From positions 1 through 9,154 of the forward strand of contig JALNZI010000051.1 in assembly GCA_023229385.1 (NCBI GenBank): a stretch of 9,154 nt of DNA. Reading direction: 5' to 3'. A program made the position numbers and the translations under genes. The DNA is from Candidatus Omnitrophota bacterium (GTDB lineage Bacteria > Omnitrophota > Gorgyraeia > Gygaellales > Profunditerraquicolaceae). Shown here piece after piece: positions 1 to 6,890 of this stretch (position 1 is its first letter; each line of letters starts with the position of its first letter). The notes under the pieces are model-generated. The model was given only the letters and a program-made list of their open reading frames with translations, did not search any database and was not told the origin of the DNA.

Positions 1-231
1 TTGAACGAAGTGATTCTAAAGATTTATTATGTCCGGCGCAATACCGCTGAAATGGTTAAGTTGCTGGAAAAAGCGAAGAAAGTAAGCGATGAAAAACGGG
101 CTGAGCTTTATTTCAACGAGCTTAAGCCGTTGATGGAGCATATTCGCAGGCATGCAGATGCATTAGAGTGCGTTGTCCCGGACGATGCCTGGGATCTCCC
201 GAAGTACAGGGAGATGCTGTTTATTAAGTAA
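1..231 (+). CDS. glnN: Glutamine synthetase type III, C-terminal end (5' partial)
   Basis: The frame is open from the first base and ends at a TAA at 229-231, giving the last 76 residues of a protein that starts left of the window; the TTG at base 1 is only the edge, not a believable start. The tail reads as the C-terminus of type III glutamine synthetases: a helical stretch, then LKPLMEHIRRHADALE, an acidic VPDDAWDLPKY segment and the ending REMLFIK. GSIII proteins typically end with a helix of the form (V/L)K..M..(L/I)R...D.LE followed by W.(L/M)P.Y...LF. Such enzymes make glutamine from glutamate, ammonia and ATP in the cytoplasm, usually as large (about 700-residue) dodecamer subunits. 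No catalytic residue lies in this fragment, so the call rests on the C-terminal signature alone. exbB starts 18 nt downstream, so read-through is likely. Confidence 0.75.
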   Translation: MNEVILKIYYVRRNTAEMVKLLEKAKKVSDEKRAELYFNELKPLMEHIRRHADALECVVPDDAWDLPKYREMLFIK

Positions 232-237
232 AAATAT

Positions 238-243
238 AGGAGA
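238..243 (+). promoter_or_regulatory. Ribosome binding site of exbB
   Basis: AGGAGA lies 6 nt before the ATG at 250 and supports that start. It is inside the 18-nt gap after the glutamine synthetase stop, which leaves little room for a separate promoter. Confidence 0.7.
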
Positions 244-249
244 TTAATT

Positions 250-867
250 ATGAATATCTTACAGCTGGTGAAAGCCGGCGGCGTTACCATGATTGTGCTT
301 TTAGCCGTATCAGTAGCATCTGTTGCAATTATCCTGGAAAGAGTTATTTTTTATTACAGTAAGTCAAGGCTGAAGCGTAAAGACCTTATGTTGAGAGTCC
401 GCCATGAACTTAAAAAGGGCGGGGTAAACCCGGCAATGAGAATATGTAAAGAGAGCAATACTCCTTTTGCCCAGGTAGTTTATGCGGGTTTAAGCTTTTT
501 TGATTGTAGTGAAAAAGAAATCTCTAATAATATGGAACGCCAGGTTATTATTGAGACTGTGGTTCTTGAGCGTTTTACTTCAGTAATCGGAACTATTGGC
601 AGTATTTCAGTTTATGTGGGCCTTTTTGGTACGGTTTTGGGGATAATCCGGGCCTTTCATGATATATCAATAAGCGGTTCCGGAGGGATAAGTGTGGTTA
701 TCAGCGGCATATCCGAGGCCCTGGCATGTACTGCTGCAGGGTTGTGCGTGGCTGTTCCGGCGGTAGTTGCCTATAATTATTTTATGAAGAAGATCGACGA
801 TTTTATTAAAGATATGGAACTGGCTGCTTCCGAAACTATGGATTTGATCAGCGCGATAAAGAAATGA
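250..867 (+). CDS. exbB: MotA/TolQ/ExbB proton channel family protein
   Basis: A 205-residue inner-membrane protein with the three-helix ExbB/TolQ layout: a first membrane segment at about residues 11-33 ending in the usual Glu-Arg pair (E30, R31), a cytoplasmic region of about 80 residues, and two further membrane segments at about 112-137 and 154-178. The family signature is clear in helix 2 (GLFGTVLGIIRAF, 124-136) and helix 3 (ISEALACTAAGLCVAVPAV, with the conserved pore-lining Thr at 161). In this family the ExbB pentamer surrounds an ExbD dimer and uses the proton motive force to do work on the envelope. The length is slightly short, as usual for the two-gene exbBD form. It overlaps exbD by ATGA, so translation is coupled. 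TolQ- or AglR-like roles cannot be excluded, since no tonB, tolA or other partner is visible. Confidence 0.92.
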   Translation: MNILQLVKAGGVTMIVLLAVSVASVAIILERVIFYYSKSRLKRKDLMLRVRHELKKGGVNPAMRICKESNTPFAQVVYAGLSFFDCSEKEISNNMERQVIIETVVLERFTSVIGTIGSISVYVGLFGTVLGIIRAFHDISISGSGGISVVISGISEALACTAAGLCVAVPAVVAYNYFMKKIDDFIKDMELAASETMDLISAIKK

Positions 868-1268
868 TAACTTTTAGCAGAAAACAAAAGCCAATTGCCG
901 AAATAAACATTACCCCTTTTACTGATGTTATCCTGGTGCTTTTAATCATCTTTATGGTTACTACGCCTTTGATCCTCCAGTCGAATATCCGGGTTAACCT
1001 TCCGAGTTCTACGACCGGTAAGCCAATGGAGGGGGCCAGGCAAATCAGTATTATGGCAACCAACGAAGGCATGGTATACCTTGATAATAAACTTATTTCG
1101 AGAAAGGCGCTTAAGTCGGAAGTTGCTAAGCTTCATCAGGTTAATCCGGGGTTAGAAGTTATTTTGTTTTCGGATAAGATGGTCAGATTTAAGGATATTG
1201 TCGGCTTGCTGGATATCCTGAACGAACTGGGTATAAAAAATTTAAATATCGCTACTAAAACAGAATAA
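864..1268 (+). CDS. exbD: Biopolymer transport protein ExbD/TolR family
   Basis: A 134-residue protein with a short cytoplasmic N-terminus, one membrane segment (about 19-38) and a periplasmic domain. The segment begins INITPFTDVILVLLIIFM; Asp21 sits where ExbD/TolR proteins carry the essential proton-accepting Asp. The periplasmic part contains the expected fold elements, including a short strand near MVYLDNKLISR and a terminal helix-strand (LLDILNELGIKNLNIATK). The start ATG shares bases with the exbB stop (ATGA, 864-867) and has no strong ribosome site of its own, so it is probably translated by coupling to exbB. With ExbB it forms the stator-like motor that transduces proton motive force across the envelope. 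It is the last gene of this block: a hairpin terminator follows. Confidence 0.92.
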   Translation: MITFSRKQKPIAEINITPFTDVILVLLIIFMVTTPLILQSNIRVNLPSSTTGKPMEGARQISIMATNEGMVYLDNKLISRKALKSEVAKLHQVNPGLEVILFSDKMVRFKDIVGLLDILNELGIKNLNIATKTE

Positions 1269-1332
1269 AATCCCTTTTATTTAAGTCCGGCACAGCTTGG
1301 GAGACTGGGTTAACTTCGTAGCTAAATTTTTA

Positions 1333-1354
1333 AGAGAATACGCCAGAGAATGCG
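1333..1354 (+). repeat. Tandem direct repeat AGAGAAT(A/G)CG overlapping the terminator
   Basis: AGAGAATACG (1333-1342) is repeated as AGAGAATGCG (1345-1354) with one mismatch and a 12-nt period. The second copy is most of the left arm of the terminator hairpin. The first copy can also pair through AGAGAA with the right arm TTCTCT (1355-1360), so two mutually exclusive hairpins can be drawn. This may be chance or a remnant of duplication, or it may serve regulation. Confidence 0.5.
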
Positions 1355-1371
1355 TTCTCTGGTTTTTGTTT
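1343..1371 (+). terminator. Rho-independent terminator after exbD
   Basis: CCAGAGAA (1343-1350) and TTCTCTGG (1355-1362) form a perfect 8-bp stem with a TGCG tetraloop, followed directly by TTTTTGTTT. This is a standard intrinsic terminator on the + strand, placed 74 nt after the exbD stop and only 16 nt before the first hydrogenase gene. It separates the two blocks unless it is conditionally read through. The rest of the gap (1269-1342) carries no gene; I could not assign bases 1282-1332 to a known RNA family. Confidence 0.85.
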
Positions 1372-1387
1372 ATTAGTCGATCATAAA

Positions 1388-2830
1388 ATGAAAAAAGAAT
1401 TAGTTTTATTTTTAATCATTTTTATTCCTATTATAGGGGCGTTGGCCCTGCCTTTTATAAGCAGGATTTCAACCCGTTTAAGGAATGGAGTCTCGCTTAC
1501 GCTTGTTGCCTTCTCGTTTTTATTTTCCTCCTTTCTTTTACCCCCAGCCTTAAATAATCAATCTATTACAATCCTTAAATATTTTCCACTGGGGTTTAAT
1601 TTTATCCTTTCCGCGGATAGCTTGGCAGTAGGTATGGCGATAGTTGTCTCTTTTATCAGCGCGCTGATTATATTGTATTCTTTTGACTATATAAAGCATT
1701 ATGAAAATCAGAATGAATATTATTTTATGGTGGTTTTGTTTCTTGGCGCGATGATGGGCCTGGTTTTTTCCGGGAACCTGATATTGCTCTATATTTTTTG
1801 GGAGATTACTGCTGTAACCAGTTGGCGGCTTATCGGTTTTTTCAGGAGGAAAGAGCACATCTTGCGTGCGGATAAGGCATTTTTGGTGACGGTTTTTGGA
1901 TCCCTGCTTATGCTCTTAGGTTTCATCAGGATGTACCAGGAGACAGGCTCATTTGATTTATTTACCATAAAACAGGTAATTAAGCTGTATCCTATATCTA
2001 ATTTAACTATAGCCTTGATATTGGCGGGTATATTTTCTAAATCTGCAACCTTGCCTTTTCATACCTGGCTTCCTGATGCCGGCGTTGCGCCTTCTCCGGT
2101 TACGGCCTTGCTGCATGCGGCGGTTCTGGTTAAAATAGGCGTATATGTATTTGCCAGGATTTTTATTGCTACTATTCCGCTTGCTGTATTCTGGCAGACG
2201 GCCGTCCCGATTATTGCCGGAACAAGTGCCCTGGTTTGCGCAGGGGCAGCTTTGCTGGAAATGGATTTAAAGAGGATTATCGCCTATTCTACTATAAGCC
2301 AGATTGGTTTCATATTTTTAGGGCTTTCCATAGGCAGTCCGATAGGTGTAGCGGGCGGACTTTTATTTATATTAATGCATGGTTTGGCAAAAGCCGGGCT
2401 ATTCTTATGCGCAGGAGTGGTGGAGCAAAACGCCAAGACAAAAGATATCCGGCAGTTAGGGGGTCTTATTCAGACCATGCCGGTTACCGCTTTATCTTTT
2501 CTATTCTGTGCCTTTTCAGTAATGAGTATCCCGCCATTCGGAGGTTTCTTCAGTAAATATATGGTTATCTCTGGTGCGCTGGAAACAGGGCATTTAATTA
2601 TTGCCGCTGTCTTTTTATTTGGCGCGTTGTTGACTATCCTGTATCTTTTGCGGGCATTTAATATGGTATTTTTAGGAGAAATAAAGAATTCTTCTGCTAA
2701 AGAAGGTTCTTTGATCATGTTATTATGCGTGGGGCTATTTGCGATCCTGTCTTTAGCCGGAGGGATCTTTATTAAATACCCCAACGCAGTAGTTCAGGAA
2801 ATTACCCGGCAGTTATTTAGCTTAAGATGA
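1388..2830 (+). CDS. Antiporter-like hydrogenase membrane subunit, short MrpA/ND5 type
   Basis: A 480-residue, roughly 14-helix protein of the proton-conducting antiporter family (NuoL/MrpA/HyfB). The ion-path residues are all present: FWE in helix 5 (E139), Lys218 in the helix 7 motif (FSKSATLPFHTWLPDA), His243 and Lys249 in helix 8 (LLHAAVLVKIGVY), Lys335 in HGLAKAGLF, and Lys390 in GGFFSK of helix 12. The stretch ITAVTSWRLIGFF and the following KAFLVTVFGSLLMLLGF resemble MrpA and hydrogenase-linked ND5 proteins more than NuoM. It lacks the long C-terminal lateral helix of NuoL. It probably moves H+ or Na+ when the hydrogenase turns over. The start is supported by a typical N-terminal first helix, but no clear ribosome site precedes the ATG. 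It is first in the hydrogenase block and overlaps the next gene by ATGA. Confidence 0.9.
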   Translation: MKKELVLFLIIFIPIIGALALPFISRISTRLRNGVSLTLVAFSFLFSSFLLPPALNNQSITILKYFPLGFNFILSADSLAVGMAIVVSFISALIILYSFDYIKHYENQNEYYFMVVLFLGAMMGLVFSGNLILLYIFWEITAVTSWRLIGFFRRKEHILRADKAFLVTVFGSLLMLLGFIRMYQETGSFDLFTIKQVIKLYPISNLTIALILAGIFSKSATLPFHTWLPDAGVAPSPVTALLHAAVLVKIGVYVFARIFIATIPLAVFWQTAVPIIAGTSALVCAGAALLEMDLKRIIAYSTISQIGFIFLGLSIGSPIGVAGGLLFILMHGLAKAGLFLCAGVVEQNAKTKDIRQLGGLIQTMPVTALSFLFCAFSVMSIPPFGGFFSKYMVISGALETGHLIIAAVFLFGALLTILYLLRAFNMVFLGEIKNSSAKEGSLIMLLCVGLFAILSLAGGIFIKYPNAVVQEITRQLFSLR

Positions 2831-4638
2831 TCGAGACATTTATATTATTACTTATAATTTTACCTTTAATCGCTGGCGTCCTTAGCCTTGTATTGCCCAG
2901 GGCCTGGCGGGGAATTTGCGCGGTTATCTTTAGTTTAGTCAATTTCCTCTTCGCGGTTTACTTATTTAAGAAAGAACTAACCTTTAGCTTTCCCTGGGCT
3001 GGGTTTGGTATAGATTTTTCTCTGCGGCTAAATCATTTTAGCGGATTTATTATTTTAGCGGCCTCTTTCTTTGGGTTGCTCATTAGCCTGTATACGTTAA
3101 ATTTCCTCAAAGGAAAAGACAGCGCCAAACAATTTTATGCCTATCTTCTAATATCAATTTCATTTGTTAATGGCGCGGTGCTGGCGAATAATCTTGTAGT
3201 TTTGCTTTTCTTTTGGGAGGGCCTGCTGTTAACTCAGTATGGAATGATTGCCATAGGAGGCAGGCTGGCATTTAAAACCGCAACCAAGGCTTTAATTATT
3301 TCTGGTTTTTCTGATCTTTGTATGATGGCCGGGGTGATTTTAACCGGGTACCTTGCTAAAACTTTGACCATAAGCGATATCAATCTTCCTCTGGATTTAC
3401 TGGGTAGCCTTGCTTTTATACTTTTGGTAACCGGCGCAATTTCAAAAGCCGGGTCTGTTCATTTTCATAACTGGATCCCGGATGCCGCAGAAGCAGCGCC
3501 GCTTCCTTTTATGGCATTTTTCCCGGCAGCGATTGAAAAACTTTTAGGGATATATTTTCTTGCCAGGATTACTTTAGATATATTTCAGCTGAATACAAAT
3601 TCCATGCTTAGCAGTATGCTTATGGTTATCGGCGCCTTGACTATTATAATCGCGGTAATGATGGCCTTGATCCAAAAAGATTATAAGAAACTTCTTTCTT
3701 ATCATGCTATCAGCCAGGTGGGCTATATGATTTTAGGTATAGGCACATGCCTTCCGGCAGGGATAATCGGCGGTATCTTCCATATGATCAATCATGCCCT
3801 GTATAAATGCGGTTTATTTCTTACGGGTGGCGCAGTAGAAAAACAAACCGGTACTACAGATTTGGCCAAGTTGGGTGGTTTAGGTTTAAGTATGCCGATA
3901 ACCTTTTTTTGTTTCTTGATCACGGCGGCGTCTATATCCGGGGTTTGGCCGTTTAACGGATTTTTCTCCAAAGAATTAATATACGATGCTGCTTTAGAGA
4001 GGGGTAAGATATTTTATCTGGCGGCTATCCTGGGTTCCTTTCTGACAGCTGCGTCTTTTCTAAAGTTAGGCCACACAGTGTTTTTAGGCAAGGTTAGCCG
4101 GAAATACAAGGAAGCACCGGTCTTTATGCTTATCCCGATGGTTATTCTTGCGTTTACCTGTATTATTTTTGGCGTATTTAATCGCTTACCGATAAATAAT
4201 TTTATTCAGCCGATTTTAGGATCTAGAGCGCAAGGTCATGATTTTTCCGGAATGCCGGCTAATTTTATGTTGGTAATAGTTACGGTGATTGTTTTATTAG
4301 CGGCGTTCCTGCATCATTTTATCGCCGTCAGGATTAACGGGGGGGCAATTAGGGCGGCAGAGCATATACATCAAGCACCTGTACTTTCGATTATTTACCG
4401 TTGGGCAGAGAAGAAATATCTTGATCCTTATGAAGTTGGGATTAAGCTAATTAATAAGATTGCAAAAATATTCTGGCGTATAGACAGGGGTATAGACTGG
4501 GTGTATGGGTCATTGATAGTTAATCTGACTTTTGCGTTTTCCAGAGTTATTCATAAAATACAGGCAGGCTATTATATAATTTATGTTATCTGGTCATTGG
4601 CTGGGGCTTTTGCCGTTATGTCATTTGTTTTAAGGTAA
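2827..4638 (+). CDS. Antiporter-like hydrogenase membrane subunit, long NuoL type with C-terminal lateral helix
   Basis: A 603-residue membrane protein close in length to NuoL (about 610). The antiporter core includes FWE in helix 5 (E131), Lys207 in AISKAGSVHFHNWIPDA, DYKKLLSYHAISQVGY (285-300), HALYKCGLF (His323, Lys327) and GFFSKE with Lys382. Helix 8 differs from the usual His...Lys pattern and reads FFPAAIEKLLGIY (231-243). After about residue 480 comes a NuoL-like tail: a membrane helix (482-500), an amphipathic stretch with RIDRGIDWVYGSLI (551-564) and IHKIQAGYYIIYV, and a last membrane helix. In complex I this tail forms the lateral helix clamping the other antiporter subunits together. 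It starts inside the stop of the previous gene (ATGA) and ends 15 nt before the next. Role: ion translocation at, or near, the distal end of the membrane arm (inferred). Confidence 0.9.
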   Translation: MIETFILLLIILPLIAGVLSLVLPRAWRGICAVIFSLVNFLFAVYLFKKELTFSFPWAGFGIDFSLRLNHFSGFIILAASFFGLLISLYTLNFLKGKDSAKQFYAYLLISISFVNGAVLANNLVVLLFFWEGLLLTQYGMIAIGGRLAFKTATKALIISGFSDLCMMAGVILTGYLAKTLTISDINLPLDLLGSLAFILLVTGAISKAGSVHFHNWIPDAAEAAPLPFMAFFPAAIEKLLGIYFLARITLDIFQLNTNSMLSSMLMVIGALTIIIAVMMALIQKDYKKLLSYHAISQVGYMILGIGTCLPAGIIGGIFHMINHALYKCGLFLTGGAVEKQTGTTDLAKLGGLGLSMPITFFCFLITAASISGVWPFNGFFSKELIYDAALERGKIFYLAAILGSFLTAASFLKLGHTVFLGKVSRKYKEAPVFMLIPMVILAFTCIIFGVFNRLPINNFIQPILGSRAQGHDFSGMPANFMLVIVTVIVLLAAFLHHFIAVRINGGAIRAAEHIHQAPVLSIIYRWAEKKYLDPYEVGIKLINKIAKIFWRIDRGIDWVYGSLIVNLTFAFSRVIHKIQAGYYIIYVIWSLAGAFAVMSFVLR

Positions 4639-4653
4639 AAAGGAAAGTTTTTT

Positions 4654-6084
4654 ATGGTCGTATTATTTATTTTAGTGCCGTTTATTTTATTGCTGATCTT
4701 AAATCTACCTTTTAAATTTTTAAATGCGCGGATTGCCTTTTGGTTAAGCGCAGCCCTGCTTTTAACTCAGGCGCTATTGATTTTAATCAATTCCTTGTTT
4801 GCCTGGAGCAATTACCCTGCAGTATTAGGTCAGTTTTTGATATTTAAACTATGGTTAGACCCCCTGGCTTTTATTATGCTTTTTACTATCGCGATAGTAG
4901 TGTTTGTTTCGCTTTTAGTAGCCAGGAGCACGATCACTACGGAAAGGCGTAGTTTTAATTTCATCAACCTGCTTTTGGTTGCCCTTACCGGTATGAATGC
5001 TACGGTATTGGTCGCGGATATTTTTTCTTTATATGTTTTCGTTGAGGTTACCGCCGTAGCGGTATTTGTGCTTATGGCTATAGAGAAGAATCGGTTTGCA
5101 ATAGAGGGGACCTTTAAATATCTGGTTTTGTCAATGTTTGCCAGTGTATTTATCTTAACCTCCATTGCCTTTTTTATCCTGGCTTGCGGGGAGGTTTCCT
5201 TTGCGGGAATCCATAATGCATTTTTAACGAATTCTAATATTATTTTGCTTAATTTTGCCATCGGCTTATTTCTCTGTGGCCTGTTTATTAAATGCGGAGT
5301 AGTGCCTTTTCACGGCTGGGTGCCTGATGCCTATTCTGAAGCGCAATCTGCCGTCTCTGTGCTTTTAGCCGGGATTGTTACCAAGGTAACCGGTATATAT
5401 GTATTAATGCGCCTGTTTAGTTCGGTTTTTGTTTTAAAGGGGTCTTTTCACAACCTGATTATGCTAATTGGAGTAATCTCTATTGTCTTTGCTGCGTTGG
5501 CAGCCTTCAGGCAGGATAATATCAAGCGTATGCTTTCATATTCCAGCATAAGCCAGGTAGGTTATATTGTATTGGCAATAGGCTGCGGGACACCTTTGGC
5601 AATTTTAGGGGCAATATTACATTTCTTTAACCATGCAATTTTTAAATCCCTGCTTTTTGTTAATGCCGCAGCATTAGAAAAGAAATTCGGTTCTACGGAT
5701 GTGTCCATCATTACCGGTTTAGGCAATCAATTGCCGGTAACCAGCGCTACATCGCTCGTAGGCTTGCTTTCTACTGCGGGTATCCCGCCGCTTTCCGGTT
5801 TTTGGAGCAAGTTAATTATTATAATCGCACTTTTTAATGCGCAACAATTTACTTATGCCTGGATTGCTTTATTAGCCAGCGTGTTGACCTTGGCATATTT
5901 TCTTTTTATGGAGCGCAATGTATTTTTCATTAAAACAGAAGCGGCCCCGGAAGGCAATGACGGTGTTCCTTTTGGCATAAAGTTCTGTGAAATATTGCTT
6001 GCGGCTATTACTATTGGAGTGGGCCTGGGATTTCCGTTTATCTTGAACAGCCAGATCTTACAATTAAGGGGCCTTTTATATTAA
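4654..6084 (+). CDS. Antiporter-like hydrogenase membrane subunit, NuoN/MrpD type
   Basis: A 476-residue third antiporter-like subunit. Key features are Glu131 in VFVEVTAVAVFVLMAIE (helix 5), EGTFKYLVLSMFAS (151-164) as in MrpD and NuoN, Lys213 in FIKCGVVPFHGWVPDAYSEA (helix 7), Lys244 in VTKVTGIYVLMR, SYSSISQVGYI (295-305), HAIFKSLLF (His327, Lys331) and GFWSK with Lys386 in helix 12. In helix 8 the usual His is not seen but the Lys is present. It should provide the third ion channel, probably next to the NuoK/NuoJ-like subunits as NuoN is in complex I. An AGGAAAG site (4641-4647) lies 6 nt before the ATG. It ends with TAA one base before the next ATG. The split among NuoN, MrpD and HyfF names is not certain from motifs alone. 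Confidence 0.9.
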   Translation: MVVLFILVPFILLLILNLPFKFLNARIAFWLSAALLLTQALLILINSLFAWSNYPAVLGQFLIFKLWLDPLAFIMLFTIAIVVFVSLLVARSTITTERRSFNFINLLLVALTGMNATVLVADIFSLYVFVEVTAVAVFVLMAIEKNRFAIEGTFKYLVLSMFASVFILTSIAFFILACGEVSFAGIHNAFLTNSNIILLNFAIGLFLCGLFIKCGVVPFHGWVPDAYSEAQSAVSVLLAGIVTKVTGIYVLMRLFSSVFVLKGSFHNLIMLIGVISIVFAALAAFRQDNIKRMLSYSSISQVGYIVLAIGCGTPLAILGAILHFFNHAIFKSLLFVNAAALEKKFGSTDVSIITGLGNQLPVTSATSLVGLLSTAGIPPLSGFWSKLIIIIALFNAQQFTYAWIALLASVLTLAYFLFMERNVFFIKTEAAPEGNDGVPFGIKFCEILLAAITIGVGLGFPFILNSQILQLRGLLY

Positions 6085-6085
6085 G

Positions 6086-6571
6086 ATGACTCTCGACCTA
6101 ATACTATTATCAGTGTTGCTTCTATCCGCGATCTGGACGGTGATGACCATAAGGCTTGTGCATTCTGTTGTAGGCCTGGCATTAACCAGCGCTATACTGG
6201 CCGCGATAATGTATCGTCTTAATTCTCCGCTGGCTGCGGTTTTTGAGCTTTCTGTTTGCTCCGGGCTTATTTCGGTTATTTTTATTACTACGGTCAGTTT
6301 TACTCAGCGCATAAGTAAGGAAAGATTTATTGTCCGCAGGAGAGAGAGGTTGTTGAGATTCCTGTACCTGCCTTTTATCATTATTATTGTAGGGTTATTG
6401 TTAGTCCGATATCTGAAGATCCCGCAGTTCAGCCTGCCGTGCCTTGCGCAAGTGACAGACGTACGTTTAGTCCTTTGGAATATGCGGCATTTGGATCTAT
6501 TAGGGCAGGCGGTTATTATAATCGCGGGAGTCTTTGGGGTAGTTGTCTTTTTTAAGGAGTCGAATAAATGA
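6086..6571 (+). CDS. NuoJ/MbhD-like hydrogenase membrane subunit
   Basis: A 161-residue protein with five likely membrane helices. The N-terminal half has the hallmark of NuoJ helix 3 and of the MrpB/MbhD (DUF4040-like) module: LNSPLAAVFELSVCSGLISV (45-64), a Pro-rich entry, a membrane Glu54 and a small-residue kink where NuoJ has its Tyr-Ala-Gly bulge. A strongly basic cytoplasmic loop follows (RISKERFIVRRRERLLR, 75-91). The C-terminal part RHLDLLGQAVIIIAGVFGVV (134-153) matches the NuoJ ending. In complex I the NuoJ bulge changes shape during turnover and links quinone chemistry to the antiporters; the same coupling role is likely here. It follows the NuoN-like gene by 1 nt and overlaps the NuoK-like gene by ATGA. 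NuoJ-like and MbhD/E-like labels both fit. Confidence 0.82.
   Translation: MTLDLILLSVLLLSAIWTVMTIRLVHSVVGLALTSAILAAIMYRLNSPLAAVFELSVCSGLISVIFITTVSFTQRISKERFIVRRRERLLRFLYLPFIIIIVGLLLVRYLKIPQFSLPCLAQVTDVRLVLWNMRHLDLLGQAVIIIAGVFGVVVFFKESNK
6554..6559 (+). promoter_or_regulatory. Ribosome binding site of the NuoK-like gene
   Basis: AAGGAG inside the end of the NuoJ-like gene, 8 nt before the ATG at 6568, supports the ATGA-overlap start. Confidence 0.65.
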
Positions 6572-6888
6572 GTCCGGATACTTTCGAGTTATTCAGGTAT
6601 TTTATTATTTTCATCATACTGTTATTTATTGCCGGAGTTTATTGTGTTTTAGTCAGCTTTAACCTGGTTCGGGCATTAATCGGCGTAGAGATTTTAATCA
6701 AAGCAGTAACCCTATTAATTATCCTGGCAGGCTATATCTGCGACAGGGTGGCCTTGGCCCAGGCAATCGTGCTTACCTTGATTGTTATTGAAATTGTGAT
6801 TATGGTTGTTGCCGGAGGGGTTGTGTTATGGGCCTTTAAATATAATAAGACCATCGACCCCAGACGCCTGAGTAATTTAAGAGGATGA
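6568..6888 (+). CDS. NuoK/MnhC-like hydrogenase membrane subunit
   Basis: A 106-residue three-helix protein of the NuoK/MrpC/HyfE family, normal length for NuoK. Two membrane carboxylates stand out: Glu41 in ALIGVEILIKAVTLL and Glu75 in LTLIVIEIVI. Their spacing is near that of Glu36 and Glu72 of E. coli NuoK, which form part of the proton path. The last 15 or so residues (KYNKTIDPRRLSNLRG) are polar and should face the cytoplasm. The likely job is to pass charge between the NuoJ-like and NuoN-like subunits. It overlaps the preceding gene by 4 nt, and its stop at 6886-6888 touches the start region of the next gene. The order J-K directly followed by a NuoA-like gene differs from standard nuo operons, where nuoA comes first. 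Confidence 0.88.
   Translation: MSPDTFELFRYFIIFIILLFIAGVYCVLVSFNLVRALIGVEILIKAVTLLIILAGYICDRVALAQAIVLTLIVIEIVIMVVAGGVVLWAFKYNKTIDPRRLSNLRG
6879..6884 (+). promoter_or_regulatory. Ribosome binding site favouring the start at 6891
   Basis: AAGAGG ends 6 nt before ATG 6891 but directly abuts ATG 6885. The spacing therefore favours the second Met of the NuoA-like protein as its real start. Confidence 0.5.
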
Positions 6889-6890
6889 AG

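Noticed and set aside
1..3. TTG as the start codon of the first gene
   Set aside because: The open frame simply runs off the window edge; the homologous family is much longer, so this is a truncated gene.
1297..1328. Sigma-70 promoter (TTGGGA ... TAAATT)
   Set aside because: Spacing of about 20 nt and poor -10 match; not convincing enough to annotate.
1310..1331. A second intrinsic terminator upstream of the main one
   Set aside because: The stem TTAACT/AGCTAA has a mismatch and mostly A-T pairs, too weak to call despite the following T5.
2236..2556. A 106-codon + strand frame inside the first antiporter gene
   Set aside because: Out-of-frame overlap with a motif-rich gene; low-complexity, Arg/Phe-rich translation typical of a shadow.
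4830..5261. A 143-codon open frame on the minus strand inside the NuoN/MrpD-like gene
   Set aside because: It is fully antisense to a gene with strong family motifs, has no ribosome site, and its composition is what reverse reading of a hydrophobic gene gives.
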